From contig NZ_JOAP01000003.1 of the NCBI RefSeq assembly GCF_000720475.1, forward strand, positions 217,144-281,143: a stretch of DNA of 64,000 bases. The letters run 5' to 3'. Both the position numbers and the translations under genes were made by a program. Origin of the DNA: Streptomyces aureocirculatus (GTDB lineage: Bacteria; Actinomycetota; Actinomycetes; Streptomycetales; Streptomycetaceae). Below, piece after piece: positions 27,082 through 34,998 of this stretch. How positions within the stretch are numbered: the first letter of the stretch is position 1; every line of letters starts with the position of its first letter. Below the pieces are notes generated by a model that was not told the DNA's origin, did not search any database, and saw only the letters and a program-made list of their open reading frames with translations.

Positions 27082-27154
27082 GCACTCGTAGCTTAACGGA
27101 TAGAGCATCTGACTACGGATCAGAAGGTTGCAGGTTCGAATCCTGCCGAGTGCA
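27082..27154 (+). tRNA. tRNA-Arg(ACG)
   Basis: The 73-base tRNA has acceptor GCACTCG/CGAGTGC, anticodon loop CTACGGA with ACG at 27115-27117 (read as ICG after TadA editing), and T-arm GCAGG-TTCGAAT-CCTGC. The adenosine deaminase that edits this anticodon, tadA, lies in the same window at 48677-49195. Confidence 0.97.
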
Positions 27155-27161
27155 CACAGAC

Positions 27162-27191
27162 AAGAGGCCCCGGATCACTCCGGGGCCTCTT
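27162..27191 (+). terminator. Hairpin terminator of tRNA-Arg
   Basis: A perfect 13-bp stem, AAGAGGCCCCGGA (27162-27174) and TCCGGGGCCTCTT (27179-27191), has a TCAC tetraloop and begins seven bases after the tRNA. Confidence 0.92.
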
Positions 27192-27270
27192 GCGTTTCCG
27201 GGGCGTACAGCACCGAAGCACGGCAACGCCCGTGCCCGCCGCCGACCCACGCAGTCGGCGGCGTCTCGGC

Positions 27271-28104
27271 TCAGGGGACCTCGGGCGCACCCCACGTGCC
27301 GACCGTCACCTCGTCGCCCACGGACAGCTTGCCGGCGTGCAGTACGGCGTACTTCGTGCCGAGTGCGACCCCGCCCCGGGGTGCGCGGCGGTAGGTGGCG
27401 AGGGTGCGCAGCGGCTCCGGGCCCGCCCTGCGGCCGGCGTCCTGGTCGACCAAGGTGACGGCGCAGCGGATCGCTGCCTTTGTGTAGCCGAGTTCGGTGG
27501 TGCCGATCGTGAGGTGGTGGGCGCGGTCCTCGGTGTGCGGCTCGTCCCAGCCCGCCACGACGATGTTGGGGCGGAAGCGGTCCATCGGCAGTGGCTCACC
27601 GCCCCGCTTGACGATCTTCTCGTTCAGGAGGTCCACGGTCGCCAGGGAGATGAGGTGCAGCGCGCTGCTGTCGGCATAGCCGGAGGTGCCGGGCGTCGAG
27701 CCGTCGGTCACGCGGTCGTGTTCCGGCGGTACGCGGACCAGTCTGCTGGGGGTGCCGCCCAGCACGTCCGACAGCCACTCCGCCGCCGCGTCGCCCTGGT
27801 CGATGCCCTGGTACGGGGCTCCGAAGAGGTCCACGTCCCGGCGGGCGCCGGTCGTGTCCACGTCGATGTCCACGGAGCCGTGGGCGTCGGCGCGCAGCGT
27901 GAGCCGGTCGCCGTCCGCGGTGATCGTGGGGCGGATCAGCGCGAGGCGTGGGTCCCGCCGCTGCGTCCGGTACCCGCCGTCCTCGGTGACGACCATGAAG
28001 CTGCGGTCGTGCGCGAGGCCCGCGGCCGTCAGGACGGCCTCATCCGCCGCCGTTCCCGCGCAGCCCTTGACGGGGTAGTACGACAACTCGGCGACGACGG
28101 CCAT
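27271..28104 (-). CDS. MOSC domain protein with MOSC N-terminal beta-barrel
   Basis: The 277-residue protein opens with the MOSC_N pattern AELSYYPVKGCAGTAADEA, then GLAHDRSFMVV, and has the C-terminal MOSC core with FRPNIVV, and the conserved Cys in KAAIRCAVTLVDQDAG. This resembles the MOSC half of mitochondrial amidoxime-reducing proteins and YcbX, molybdenum-cofactor-binding enzymes that reduce N-hydroxylated compounds. Unlike YcbX it has no ferredoxin domain, so a separate electron donor is needed. It is monocistronic and soluble. Confidence 0.88.
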   Translation of the reverse strand: MAVVAELSYYPVKGCAGTAADEAVLTAAGLAHDRSFMVVTEDGGYRTQRRDPRLALIRPTITADGDRLTLRADAHGSVDIDVDTTGARRDVDLFGAPYQGIDQGDAAAEWLSDVLGGTPSRLVRVPPEHDRVTDGSTPGTSGYADSSALHLISLATVDLLNEKIVKRGGEPLPMDRFRPNIVVAGWDEPHTEDRAHHLTIGTTELGYTKAAIRCAVTLVDQDAGRRAGPEPLRTLATYRRAPRGGVALGTKYAVLHAGKLSVGDEVTVGTWGAPEVP

Positions 28105-28231
28105 GATGTGGTCCCCTTCTGCGGTCCCGGCGGGCGTGCCCTGTCACCCGTGACGGTAACCAATCACGGCAGGGAGCCTCGCGTGCTGTTCCACGGCACG
28201 ATTGTCAGTGGCGTGCGGCATGCTCGTTTCC

Positions 28232-29275
28232 ATGACGTGGTGGTGCACGGGGGTGCGGTGGCGGGTCGGTGCGGGGCCCGTCCTCGGGTGGTACGCGCCG
28301 GGGCGCGGCGAGCGGGAGAGCGCGCTGTCGGCCGGGGGCGAGATCGCCTTCCGGGTCCGGGGCGGGCGGCGCTGTCTCGGGGTGCGGCGGGGCGGCCGGT
28401 GGACGGTGTGCCCGACGGGCGCCGCGGTGGCCGGGCGGGCCACGCGGGCGCAGTGCGAGGAGTGCGCGCGCGTCGACCGGGCGCACTCGGTCGCGGCGGA
28501 CACCTTCGCCGACGACCCGCGTCCGTACCACGTGTACGTGGCCTGGTTCGGCCCCGGACTGGTGAAGGTGGGCATCACGGGCGTCGCGCGGGGCGGCGCG
28601 CGCCTCCTGGAGCAGGGCGCCGTGGCCTACACCTGGCTCGGCCGGGGGCCGTTGATGGCGGCGCGCAGGACGGAGGAACTGCTGCGGACCGCCCTCGGCG
28701 TACCGGACCGGATTCCGTACGAGCGGAAGCGGGTGCTGCGGGCGCGACTCCCCGGAGCGGAGGAGCGGGCGGGCGAGCTGGCGGGGGTCCACCGGCAGGC
28801 GGTGGCGCTCGGCGGCTGGCCGGAATCGCTGGAGCGGCTGGCGTGCGAAGTCGTGGACCACGGCGAGGTGTTCGGGCTCGCCGCGCTCGGCCGTTCCGGC
28901 GGACCCGGTGGTCCGGGTGCCCCAGTTGATCAGGCGGCCCCGGGTGCTCCGGGGGGTCCCCACGGTTTCGCCGCCGACCTGGGGCAGGCCGTGGAGCAGT
29001 TGACCGACGGCGGAGTGGTGGCGGGGACTCTCCTCGCCGCGGCAGGACCCGATCTGCACCTGTCCGTGGATGCGGGCGGGCGGACGCGGGGGTCCGGCAC
29101 GCGGGAGTCCGGGATGTGGGGGCCCGGCACGCGGGAGCTGGTGATCGACAGTCGGCTGATGAGCGGGTGGCCGCTGGTGGGCCTCGGCGACGCCGCCGCC
29201 GTGGACACGAGCGTCGCGGGAGCCGTGACGGTCCCTGTACGGGAGATACCTGTGGTGCAGGGCGGGCTGTTCTGA
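28232..29275 (+). CDS. DUF2797-family protein, GIY-YIG-like core
   Basis: The 347-residue product is called from ATG 28232; in-frame starts at 28202 and 28220 are possible, and none has a strong ribosome-binding site. A Cys-containing N-terminal part (CLGVRRGGRWTVCPTG, ARATQCEECARV-like) may bind zinc. It is followed by YHVYVAWFGPGLVKVGITG, which resembles the YVY...KVGIT strand pair of GIY-YIG/T5orf172 nucleases, then ARLLEQGAVAYTWLG and AARRTEELLRTALG. DUF2797 proteins have no established role. The C-terminal half is Gly/Pro-rich with GSGTRESG repeats. A nuclease activity is inference from the motif only. Confidence 0.75.
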   Translation: MTWWCTGVRWRVGAGPVLGWYAPGRGERESALSAGGEIAFRVRGGRRCLGVRRGGRWTVCPTGAAVAGRATRAQCEECARVDRAHSVAADTFADDPRPYHVYVAWFGPGLVKVGITGVARGGARLLEQGAVAYTWLGRGPLMAARRTEELLRTALGVPDRIPYERKRVLRARLPGAEERAGELAGVHRQAVALGGWPESLERLACEVVDHGEVFGLAALGRSGGPGGPGAPVDQAAPGAPGGPHGFAADLGQAVEQLTDGGVVAGTLLAAAGPDLHLSVDAGGRTRGSGTRESGMWGPGTRELVIDSRLMSGWPLVGLGDAAAVDTSVAGAVTVPVREIPVVQGGLF

Positions 29276-29380
29276 TTCCGAGGGCTTCGTCGACCGGAAG
29301 GCAAAGTCCCGCCGCCCGTAGGGCGATATCGGGCACCGGAGGGTGGACAGGGGATCGGCGCGCACCCGACCGTGTGTGTC

Positions 29381-29675
29381 ATGAGTGATCAACCTGATGA
29401 TGATGCTGCTGCCGTAGACGGGAGTGACAGCCCCGGACCCGGCCCCGGGGGCCCTTTCCCACCTCCCTACTACACCGTCGTGTTCAGCTCCCTGCGCTCT
29501 CCGGGGGACAACGACTACGGCGCGACCGCCGAGCGTATGGAGGAGCGGGTGCGGGCCGTGCCCGGGTTCCTCGGGATGGACTCGGCGCGGGGCACGGGTG
29601 CGGGGCCGCAAGGAGTGGTACGAGGACTACGTCGTGCACGTCGCCAAGGTCGAGCGGAGTTACGGAATTGAGTGA
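29381..29675 (+). pseudogene. Antibiotic-biosynthesis-monooxygenase-type protein gene with internal deletion and frameshift
   Basis: From ATG 29381 the frame encodes an acidic leader, then PPYYTVVFSSLRSPGDNDYG and MEERVRAVPGFLGMDSARG, the first half of a small ABM-fold (dimeric alpha/beta barrel) protein. At about 29597-29612 the homology jumps to another frame coding RGRKEWYEDYVVHVAKVERS, the normal C-terminus. About 25-30 middle residues (the usual ITVSYW... segment) are missing. The lesion removes the barrel core, so the gene is not functional as a monooxygenase. It was probably co-transcribed with the amidohydrolase, whose TTG start lies inside its last codons. Confidence 0.8.
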
Positions 29676-30573
29676 GGAAGCGACCGCCCCGGCGGACGAG
29701 GCGGACCAGGTCACCGCCTTCTGGCGGCGTCTCGGCCTGCCAGGACTCGTCGACGTACACACCCACTTCATGCCCGAGCGCGTCCTCGCGAAGGTGTGGA
29801 ACTACTTCGACTCGGTCGGCCCGCTCACGGGCGTGCAATGGCCGATCACCTACCGGCACGACGAGGAGCGGCGGCTCGCCGTGCTGCGGGGGTTCGGGGT
29901 GCGGGCGTTCACATCGATGCTGTACCCGCACAAGGCGGGCATGGCGGAGTGGCTCAACAACTGGGCGGCGGAGTTCGCTGCGCGGACGCCGGACTGTCTG
30001 CACACGGCGACGCTGTTCCCCGAGCCGGACGCCGCGCGCTATGTGCCGGAGGCGGTCGCGGCCGGGGCGCGGGTGTTCAAGTCGCATGTGCAGGTCGGCG
30101 CGTACGACCCGAACGACGCGCTCCTGGACCCGGTCTGGGGCCTCCTCGCCGAGGCCGGGATCCCGGTGGTGATGCACTGCGGCTCAGGTCCCGCGCCCGG
30201 CAAGCACACCGGGCCCGAACCGGTGGGCCGGCTGCTCGGGCGCCATCCGCGACTGCCGCTCGTCGTGGCGCACATGGGGATGCCGGAGTACGCGGACTTC
30301 CTCGACCTGGCCGAACGGTACGAGGGGGTGCGGCTCGACACGACCATGGCGTTCACGGACTTCGGCGAGCAGGCGGCACCGTTCCCGCGTGCCGATCTCG
30401 GCCGCCTCACCGAACTCGGGCTCGGCGGCAAGATCTTGCTCGGTACGGACTTCCCCAACATCCCCTACGGGTACGTCCATCAGCTCGAGGCCCTGGAGCG
30501 GCTCGACCTCGGCGACCACTGGCTCCGAGCGGTGTGCCACGGGAACGGGGCGCGGCTCTTCGGCCTGGAGTGA
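29668..30573 (+). CDS. Amidohydrolase-2 family metal-dependent hydrolase
   Basis: The TTG start at 29668 overlaps the end of the broken ABM gene. The 301-residue TIM-barrel protein shows metal ligands in VDVHTHFMPE (HxH), VVMHCGSG, VVAHMGMPEY and the catalytic Asp of LLGTDFPNIPYGY. This is the group of decarboxylases and lactonases related to ACMSD and 2-pyrone-4,6-dicarboxylate hydrolase. The substrate cannot be told. Coupling to an ABM-type gene suggests a small-molecule catabolic pair, now damaged. A TTG start is rare and may depend on translation through the upstream gene. Confidence 0.88.
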   Translation: MSEEATAPADEADQVTAFWRRLGLPGLVDVHTHFMPERVLAKVWNYFDSVGPLTGVQWPITYRHDEERRLAVLRGFGVRAFTSMLYPHKAGMAEWLNNWAAEFAARTPDCLHTATLFPEPDAARYVPEAVAAGARVFKSHVQVGAYDPNDALLDPVWGLLAEAGIPVVMHCGSGPAPGKHTGPEPVGRLLGRHPRLPLVVAHMGMPEYADFLDLAERYEGVRLDTTMAFTDFGEQAAPFPRADLGRLTELGLGGKILLGTDFPNIPYGYVHQLEALERLDLGDHWLRAVCHGNGARLFGLE

Positions 30574-30691
30574 GAGTCCGACGACGCCCCGAAGGGATCC
30601 CGGCGGCGCCCCCGGCACCCCGCAGGGTTTTCTCAGGGAATTCACAGGCGGGCACAAGCCGTCTCTCACCGCCGCCGCCGACCCTTGGGGC

Positions 30692-31438
30692 ATGACCACG
30701 ACATCGCCCCGGGGGCGTACCGAACTGCTCAGGCCGGACGGGAGCCCCGTCCGCGTGCTCGTCGTGGACGACGAGGTGTCGCTCACCGAACTGTTGTCCA
30801 TGGCGCTGCGCTACGAGGGCTGGGACATCCGCAGCGCCGGTGACGGCGCGGGGGCGGTGCGGGCCGCGCGCGGTTTCCGGCCCGACGTCGTCGTGCTCGA
30901 CATGATGCTGCCGGACATGGACGGCCTGGCCGTGCTCGGGCGGCTGCGCAGGGAGCTGCCCGACGTGCCCGTGCTGTTCCTCACGGCCAAGGACGCCGTC
31001 GAGGACCGCATCGCCGGACTCACCGCGGGCGGCGACGACTACGTCACCAAGCCGTTCAGCCTCGAAGAGGTCGTCGCGCGGCTGCGCGGCCTGATCCGGC
31101 GGTCCTGGGCGTCGGGCCGCCGCAGCGAGTCGGTGCTCGCCGTCGGCGATCTCACGCTCGACGAGGACAGCCACGAGGTGACGCGCGGCGGTGAGTCCAT
31201 CCATCTGACCGCCACCGAGTTCGAGCTGCTCCGCTACCTCATGCGCAATCCGCGGCGCGTGCTCAGCAAGGCGCAGATCCTCGACCGGGTGTGGAACTAC
31301 GACTTCGGGGGCCAGGCCAACGTCGTGGAGCTCTACATCTCCTATCTGCGCCGCAAGATAGACGCAGGCCGGGAACCGATGATCCACACGCGGCGGGGCG
31401 CCGGGTACCTCATCAAGCCCGCCGTCCTGGTGGCGTGA
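30692..31438 (+). CDS. OmpR-family response regulator
   Basis: ATG 30692 gives 248 residues: a receiver with acidic pocket VVDDE, phospho-acceptor Asp70 (VVVLDMMLPDMDG) and Lys120 (YVTKPF), then a winged-helix DNA-binding domain (HLTATEFELLRYLMRNPRRVLS, ending RRGAGYLI). Its stop overlaps the GTG start of the kinase gene (31435) by four bases, so the two form a coupled two-component operon. The downstream glycosyltransferases suggest a cell-envelope regulon, by context only. A paralogous order is known in S. coelicolor (SCO4020/4021, from memory). Confidence 0.93.
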   Translation: MTTTSPRGRTELLRPDGSPVRVLVVDDEVSLTELLSMALRYEGWDIRSAGDGAGAVRAARGFRPDVVVLDMMLPDMDGLAVLGRLRRELPDVPVLFLTAKDAVEDRIAGLTAGGDDYVTKPFSLEEVVARLRGLIRRSWASGRRSESVLAVGDLTLDEDSHEVTRGGESIHLTATEFELLRYLMRNPRRVLSKAQILDRVWNYDFGGQANVVELYISYLRRKIDAGREPMIHTRRGAGYLIKPAVLVA

Positions 31439-33405
31439 CCCGGCTGCGCGGCCCCCGAACGCCCCGCGCTCTCCGCACGCCCCGCACCCTCCGCACGCCC
31501 CGTACCCTCCGCACCCGCCTGGTCGTCTCCGCCGTCGCCCTGATCGCCGTGGTCTGCGCGGTGATCGCGACCGTCACGACGATCGCCCTGCGCTCGCACC
31601 TGTACGAGCAGTTGGACGGCGCACTCGGGCAGGTCGCGATGCGTGCGGCCGGGCCCCCGGCGGGCTCCGCCGGACTGCCGGACCACCGCGAGGGCAAGAT
31701 CATCACGCCGGGCATCCCCGGCCTCGGTACCGAAACAGGTCCCTGCACAGACCCCGAAGCAGACCCCGACGCAGACCCCAACTCAAGCCCCGACACAGCC
31801 CCCAGCCCCGGCAAGGCCCCCGGCAAAACCGGCGGCCCCCTGCGCTTCGTCACCTTCGGCCCCCAGGAAATCGGCACCGTCGGTGCCGTCGTCGACGCGG
31901 ACGGCACGGTCGGCGCCGGTTCCGTGAGCGCCGAGCGGGACGCGGCCGACGTGTCCCTCGGCGCCGTCGCCGTGGGGCTCGACGAGGCCCAGCTCGCCGC
32001 CCTCGCCACCGTCTCCCGGGACGGCGAACCGCACACCGTCGACGTGCCGGGGCTCGGCGAGTACCGCGTCGAGTACGCCACCGGCGGCAACGGCGACTAC
32101 CTCGTGGGACTGCCCACCGCCAAGGTCGGCACCACCCTGCGCACGCTCGTCGTCACCGAGGTCAGTGTCACCGCGGCGGGCCTGGTCGCCGCCTCGTTCG
32201 CGGGCGCCGCCATGGTCGGGGTGGCCCTGCGCCCGCTGCGCCGCGTCGCCGCCACGGCCGCCCGGGTCTCCGAGATCCCCCTGCACAGCGGAGAAGTGGC
32301 CCTGCACGAGCGGGTCCCCGACGCCGAGGCCGACGCGCGCACCGAGGTCGGCCAGGTCGGCGCCGCGCTCAACCGCATGCTGGACCACGTCCACGCGGCG
32401 CTGCGCGCACGCCAGCACAGCGAGACGCGGGCGCGCCGCTTCGTCGCCGACGCCAGCCACGAGCTGCGCACCCCGCTCGCGTCCATCCGCGGGTACGCCG
32501 AGCTGACGCGCCGCGGCCACGAGGAGACCGGGCCCGACACCCGGCACGCCCTCGGCCGCATCGAGTCCGAGGCCGCCAGGATGACCGGCCTGGTCGAGGA
32601 CATGCTGCTGCTCGCCCGCCTCGACGCGGGCCGCGAGAGCGGCACGGTGCCCCCGCCCACCTGCGGGAGCGGCACAGCGCCCCCGCCGACCTGCGGGAGC
32701 GGTACGGCACCCCCGCCGACCTGCGAGGGCGGTACGGCACCCCCGCCGACCTGCGAGGGCGGTACGGAACACCCGACGACCTGCGAGGGCGGTACGGAAC
32801 ACTCGCCGACCTGCGAGGGCGGTACGGAACACCCGACGCCCCGCGGGAGCGGCACGGCACGCCCGCTGACCCGGGAGAGCGGCACGGCACGCCCCCTGGA
32901 CCGCGAGCCCCTCGACCTCTCCCCGCTCGTCGTCGACGTCCTGAGCGACGCCCGCGCCGCGGGCCCCGACCACGTCTGGCGCCTGGAACTGCCCGACGAC
33001 CCGGCGCAGGTCCTCGCCGACCGGGCCCGCGTCCACCAGGTCCTCGCCAACCTCCTCGCCAACGCCCGCACCCACACCCCACCCGGCACCACGGTGACCG
33101 CACGGGTGCGCCACCACGGCACCTGGGTCGGCCTGGACGTCGTGGACGACGGGCCCGGCATCGCCCCCGACCTGCGCCCGCACGTCTTCGAACGGTTCGC
33201 GCGCGGCGACTCCTCCCGCTCGCGCGCCCATGGCTCGACGGGCCTCGGCCTCGCCATCGTGCACGCGGTCGTGACCGCGCACGACGGCACCGTGACGGTC
33301 ACCAGCGAGCCCGGCAACACGGTGTTCGCGGTACGGCTGCCCGCTCACGAGGAGCCGCCGATCCTCTCGCCGTACGAGGTGGCGGCGCACCCGGCAGCCC
33401 CGTAG
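31435..33405 (+). CDS. Sensor histidine kinase with a nine-copy decapeptide insert
   Basis: The GTG start overlaps the regulator stop. The 656-residue protein has an Arg/Thr/Pro repeat at the N-terminus, a membrane helix at about 29-52, an extracytoplasmic sensor (about 53-235, Asp/Pro-rich loop), a second helix, a HAMP region, HisKA with His342 (ASHELRTPLASIRGY), then residues 401-490 made of nine ten-residue repeats of ESGTAPPPTC type. The HATPase domain follows (NLLANARTH, DDGPGIAPDL, GSTGLGLAIV). Six repeats end in Cys. The insert lies exactly between HisKA and HATPase, where kinases normally need a short linker. The core motifs are intact, so it may still be active. Confidence 0.9.
   Translation: MTRLRGPRTPRALRTPRTLRTPRTLRTRLVVSAVALIAVVCAVIATVTTIALRSHLYEQLDGALGQVAMRAAGPPAGSAGLPDHREGKIITPGIPGLGTETGPCTDPEADPDADPNSSPDTAPSPGKAPGKTGGPLRFVTFGPQEIGTVGAVVDADGTVGAGSVSAERDAADVSLGAVAVGLDEAQLAALATVSRDGEPHTVDVPGLGEYRVEYATGGNGDYLVGLPTAKVGTTLRTLVVTEVSVTAAGLVAASFAGAAMVGVALRPLRRVAATAARVSEIPLHSGEVALHERVPDAEADARTEVGQVGAALNRMLDHVHAALRARQHSETRARRFVADASHELRTPLASIRGYAELTRRGHEETGPDTRHALGRIESEAARMTGLVEDMLLLARLDAGRESGTVPPPTCGSGTAPPPTCGSGTAPPPTCEGGTAPPPTCEGGTEHPTTCEGGTEHSPTCEGGTEHPTPRGSGTARPLTRESGTARPLDREPLDLSPLVVDVLSDARAAGPDHVWRLELPDDPAQVLADRARVHQVLANLLANARTHTPPGTTVTARVRHHGTWVGLDVVDDGPGIAPDLRPHVFERFARGDSSRSRAHGSTGLGLAIVHAVVTAHDGTVTVTSEPGNTVFAVRLPAHEEPPILSPYEVAAHPAAP
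32635..32904 (+). repeat. 30-bp coding minisatellite, nine units
   Basis: Nine in-frame 30-bp units with core GGCACGGCACCCCCGCCGAC encode decapeptides such as GSGTAPPPTC, EGGTEHPTTC and ESGTARPLDR. Neighbouring units are the most alike, as expected for recent slippage. Copy number is likely to vary among strains. Confidence 0.92.
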
Positions 33406-33423
33406 GGGGTACGCCCCTACGGG
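33399..33423 (+). terminator. Hairpin terminator overlapping the kinase stop codon
   Basis: CCCGTAGGGG (33399-33408) and CCCCTACGGG (33414-33423) form a perfect 10-bp stem with a GTACG loop. The TAG stop (33403-33405) lies inside the left arm, so a ribosome at the stop codon would block folding. Confidence 0.75.
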
Positions 33424-33552
33424 ACGGACGGGATGAACGGGACGAACGAGACCCCAGCCGCCGCACCCGCCCCCGTACGGGTTCCATGACTCACAGTCGC
33501 GCCACAGCCCCACCACACAGCCCTGACAGCGCGGCCGACGAGCGTCGGCCGT

Positions 33553-34998
33553 ATGCCAACCGACGCTTCCCCGGGGCCGTCGGGAGCCCCGCCGACCCGG
33601 GCCACCCCGCCGACCCGGGCCACCCCGCCGACCCGGGCCACCCTGCCGACCCGGGCCCACCTGCCGGTCCAAGACGCGCACGCCCAGAGCGGCGGCCCCC
33701 GCGACGTACCGAAACCCCCCGTCCTGGACATCGTCATCCCGGTCCACAACGAGGAGAAGGACCTGCCGCGGTCCGTGCGCGGACTGCACGACCACCTCAC
33801 GCGGACCTTCCCCTACCGCTTCCGCATCACCATCGCCGACAACGCCTCCACCGACACCACACCCCGCCTCGGGGCCCGGCTCGCCGCCCACGTTCCCGAC
33901 GTGACGTACGTACGCCTGGAGGAGAAGGGCCGCGGGCGCGCGCTGCGTGCCGTATGGGCCGCGTCCGACGCGCCCGTGCTCGCGTACATGGACGTGGACC
34001 TGTCCACGGACCTCAACGCGCTGCTCCCCCTCGTCGCACCGCTGATCTCCGGCCACTCCGACCTCGCGATCGGCTCCCGGCTCGCCCGCGCCTCGCGCGT
34101 GGTGCGCGGGCCCAAGCGGGAGTTCGTGTCGCGGACGTACAACCTCATCCTGCGCGGCTCGCTGCACGCCCGCTTCTCCGACGCGCAGTGCGGGTTCAAG
34201 GCGCTCAGGGCGGACGTGGCACGGGAGCTGCTGCCGCTGGTCGAGGACACCGGCTGGTTCTTCGACACCGAGATGCTCGTCCTCGCCGAACGGGCGGGCC
34301 TGCGCATCCACGAGGTGCCCGTCGACTGGGTCGACGACCCGGACTCGACGGTCCACATCCTCCGTACGGCGGCCGATGACCTCAGGGGCGTCTGGCGCGT
34401 CGGCCGCGCGCTCGCCGTGGGCGCGCTCCCTCTGGACCGGCTCGCGCGCCCCTTCGGTGACGACCCGCGCGACCGCGAGCTGCCGGGGGTGCCGGGCGGC
34501 CTCGCCCGCCAGCTCGTCGGCTTCTGCGCGGTGGGCGTGCTCTCCACGCTGTTCTATCTGCTCCTGTACTCCGGGTTCCGTACGGTCACGGGGTCGCAGG
34601 CGGCCAACGCGGGAGCCCTCCTCGTCTCCGCCGTCGCCAACACGGCGGCCAACCGCCGTCTCACCTTCGCCGTACGCGGCCGCGACCACGCCGTGCGCCA
34701 CCAGGCGCAGGGGCTCCTTGTCTTCGCCATCGGGCTCGCCCTGACCAGCGGTTCCCTCGCGGCCCTCGACGCGGCGGCGCGGCACCCCGCGCACTCCGCG
34801 GAGCTCACCGTCCTCGTCGTCGCGAACCTCGCGGCGACGGTCCTCCGCTTCCTGCTCCTGCGCTCCTGGGTCTTCCCGGACCCCACCCGCACCACCGCAC
34901 GCACGCAGCCCACCGCACGCACGCAGCCCACCGAACCCCCGCAGCCCACCGAACCTCCGCAGCCCACCGGCCCCCACCACCCGAGGACCCCCCGATGA
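33553..34998 (+). CDS. GT2 glycosyltransferase fused to GtrA membrane domain
   Basis: The 481-residue protein has a repeat-rich N-terminus (PPTRAT repeated four times, 15-bp to 18-bp units), a GT-A domain (LDIVIPVHNEEKDLPRSVRGL, NASTDTT, DVDLSTDL as the metal DxD region, CGFKALRADV) as in polyprenyl-phosphate mannose/glucose synthases, and a C-terminal four-helix GtrA domain (RQLVGFCAVGVLSTLFYLLL). It likely makes polyprenyl-phosphate sugar and moves it across the membrane. The C-terminus ends in ARTQP and EPPQP repeats. The stop overlaps the next start (ATGA at 34995), so it is coupled to the GT39 transferase, which would use the lipid-linked sugar. Confidence 0.9.
   Translation: MPTDASPGPSGAPPTRATPPTRATPPTRATLPTRAHLPVQDAHAQSGGPRDVPKPPVLDIVIPVHNEEKDLPRSVRGLHDHLTRTFPYRFRITIADNASTDTTPRLGARLAAHVPDVTYVRLEEKGRGRALRAVWAASDAPVLAYMDVDLSTDLNALLPLVAPLISGHSDLAIGSRLARASRVVRGPKREFVSRTYNLILRGSLHARFSDAQCGFKALRADVARELLPLVEDTGWFFDTEMLVLAERAGLRIHEVPVDWVDDPDSTVHILRTAADDLRGVWRVGRALAVGALPLDRLARPFGDDPRDRELPGVPGGLARQLVGFCAVGVLSTLFYLLLYSGFRTVTGSQAANAGALLVSAVANTAANRRLTFAVRGRDHAVRHQAQGLLVFAIGLALTSGSLAALDAAARHPAHSAELTVLVVANLAATVLRFLLLRSWVFPDPTRTTARTQPTARTQPTEPPQPTEPPQPTGPHHPRTPR

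Noticed and set aside
32635-32904. Regular 30-bp repeats considered as a CRISPR array
   Set aside because: There are no spacers; the units are contiguous, in frame and part of a histidine kinase.
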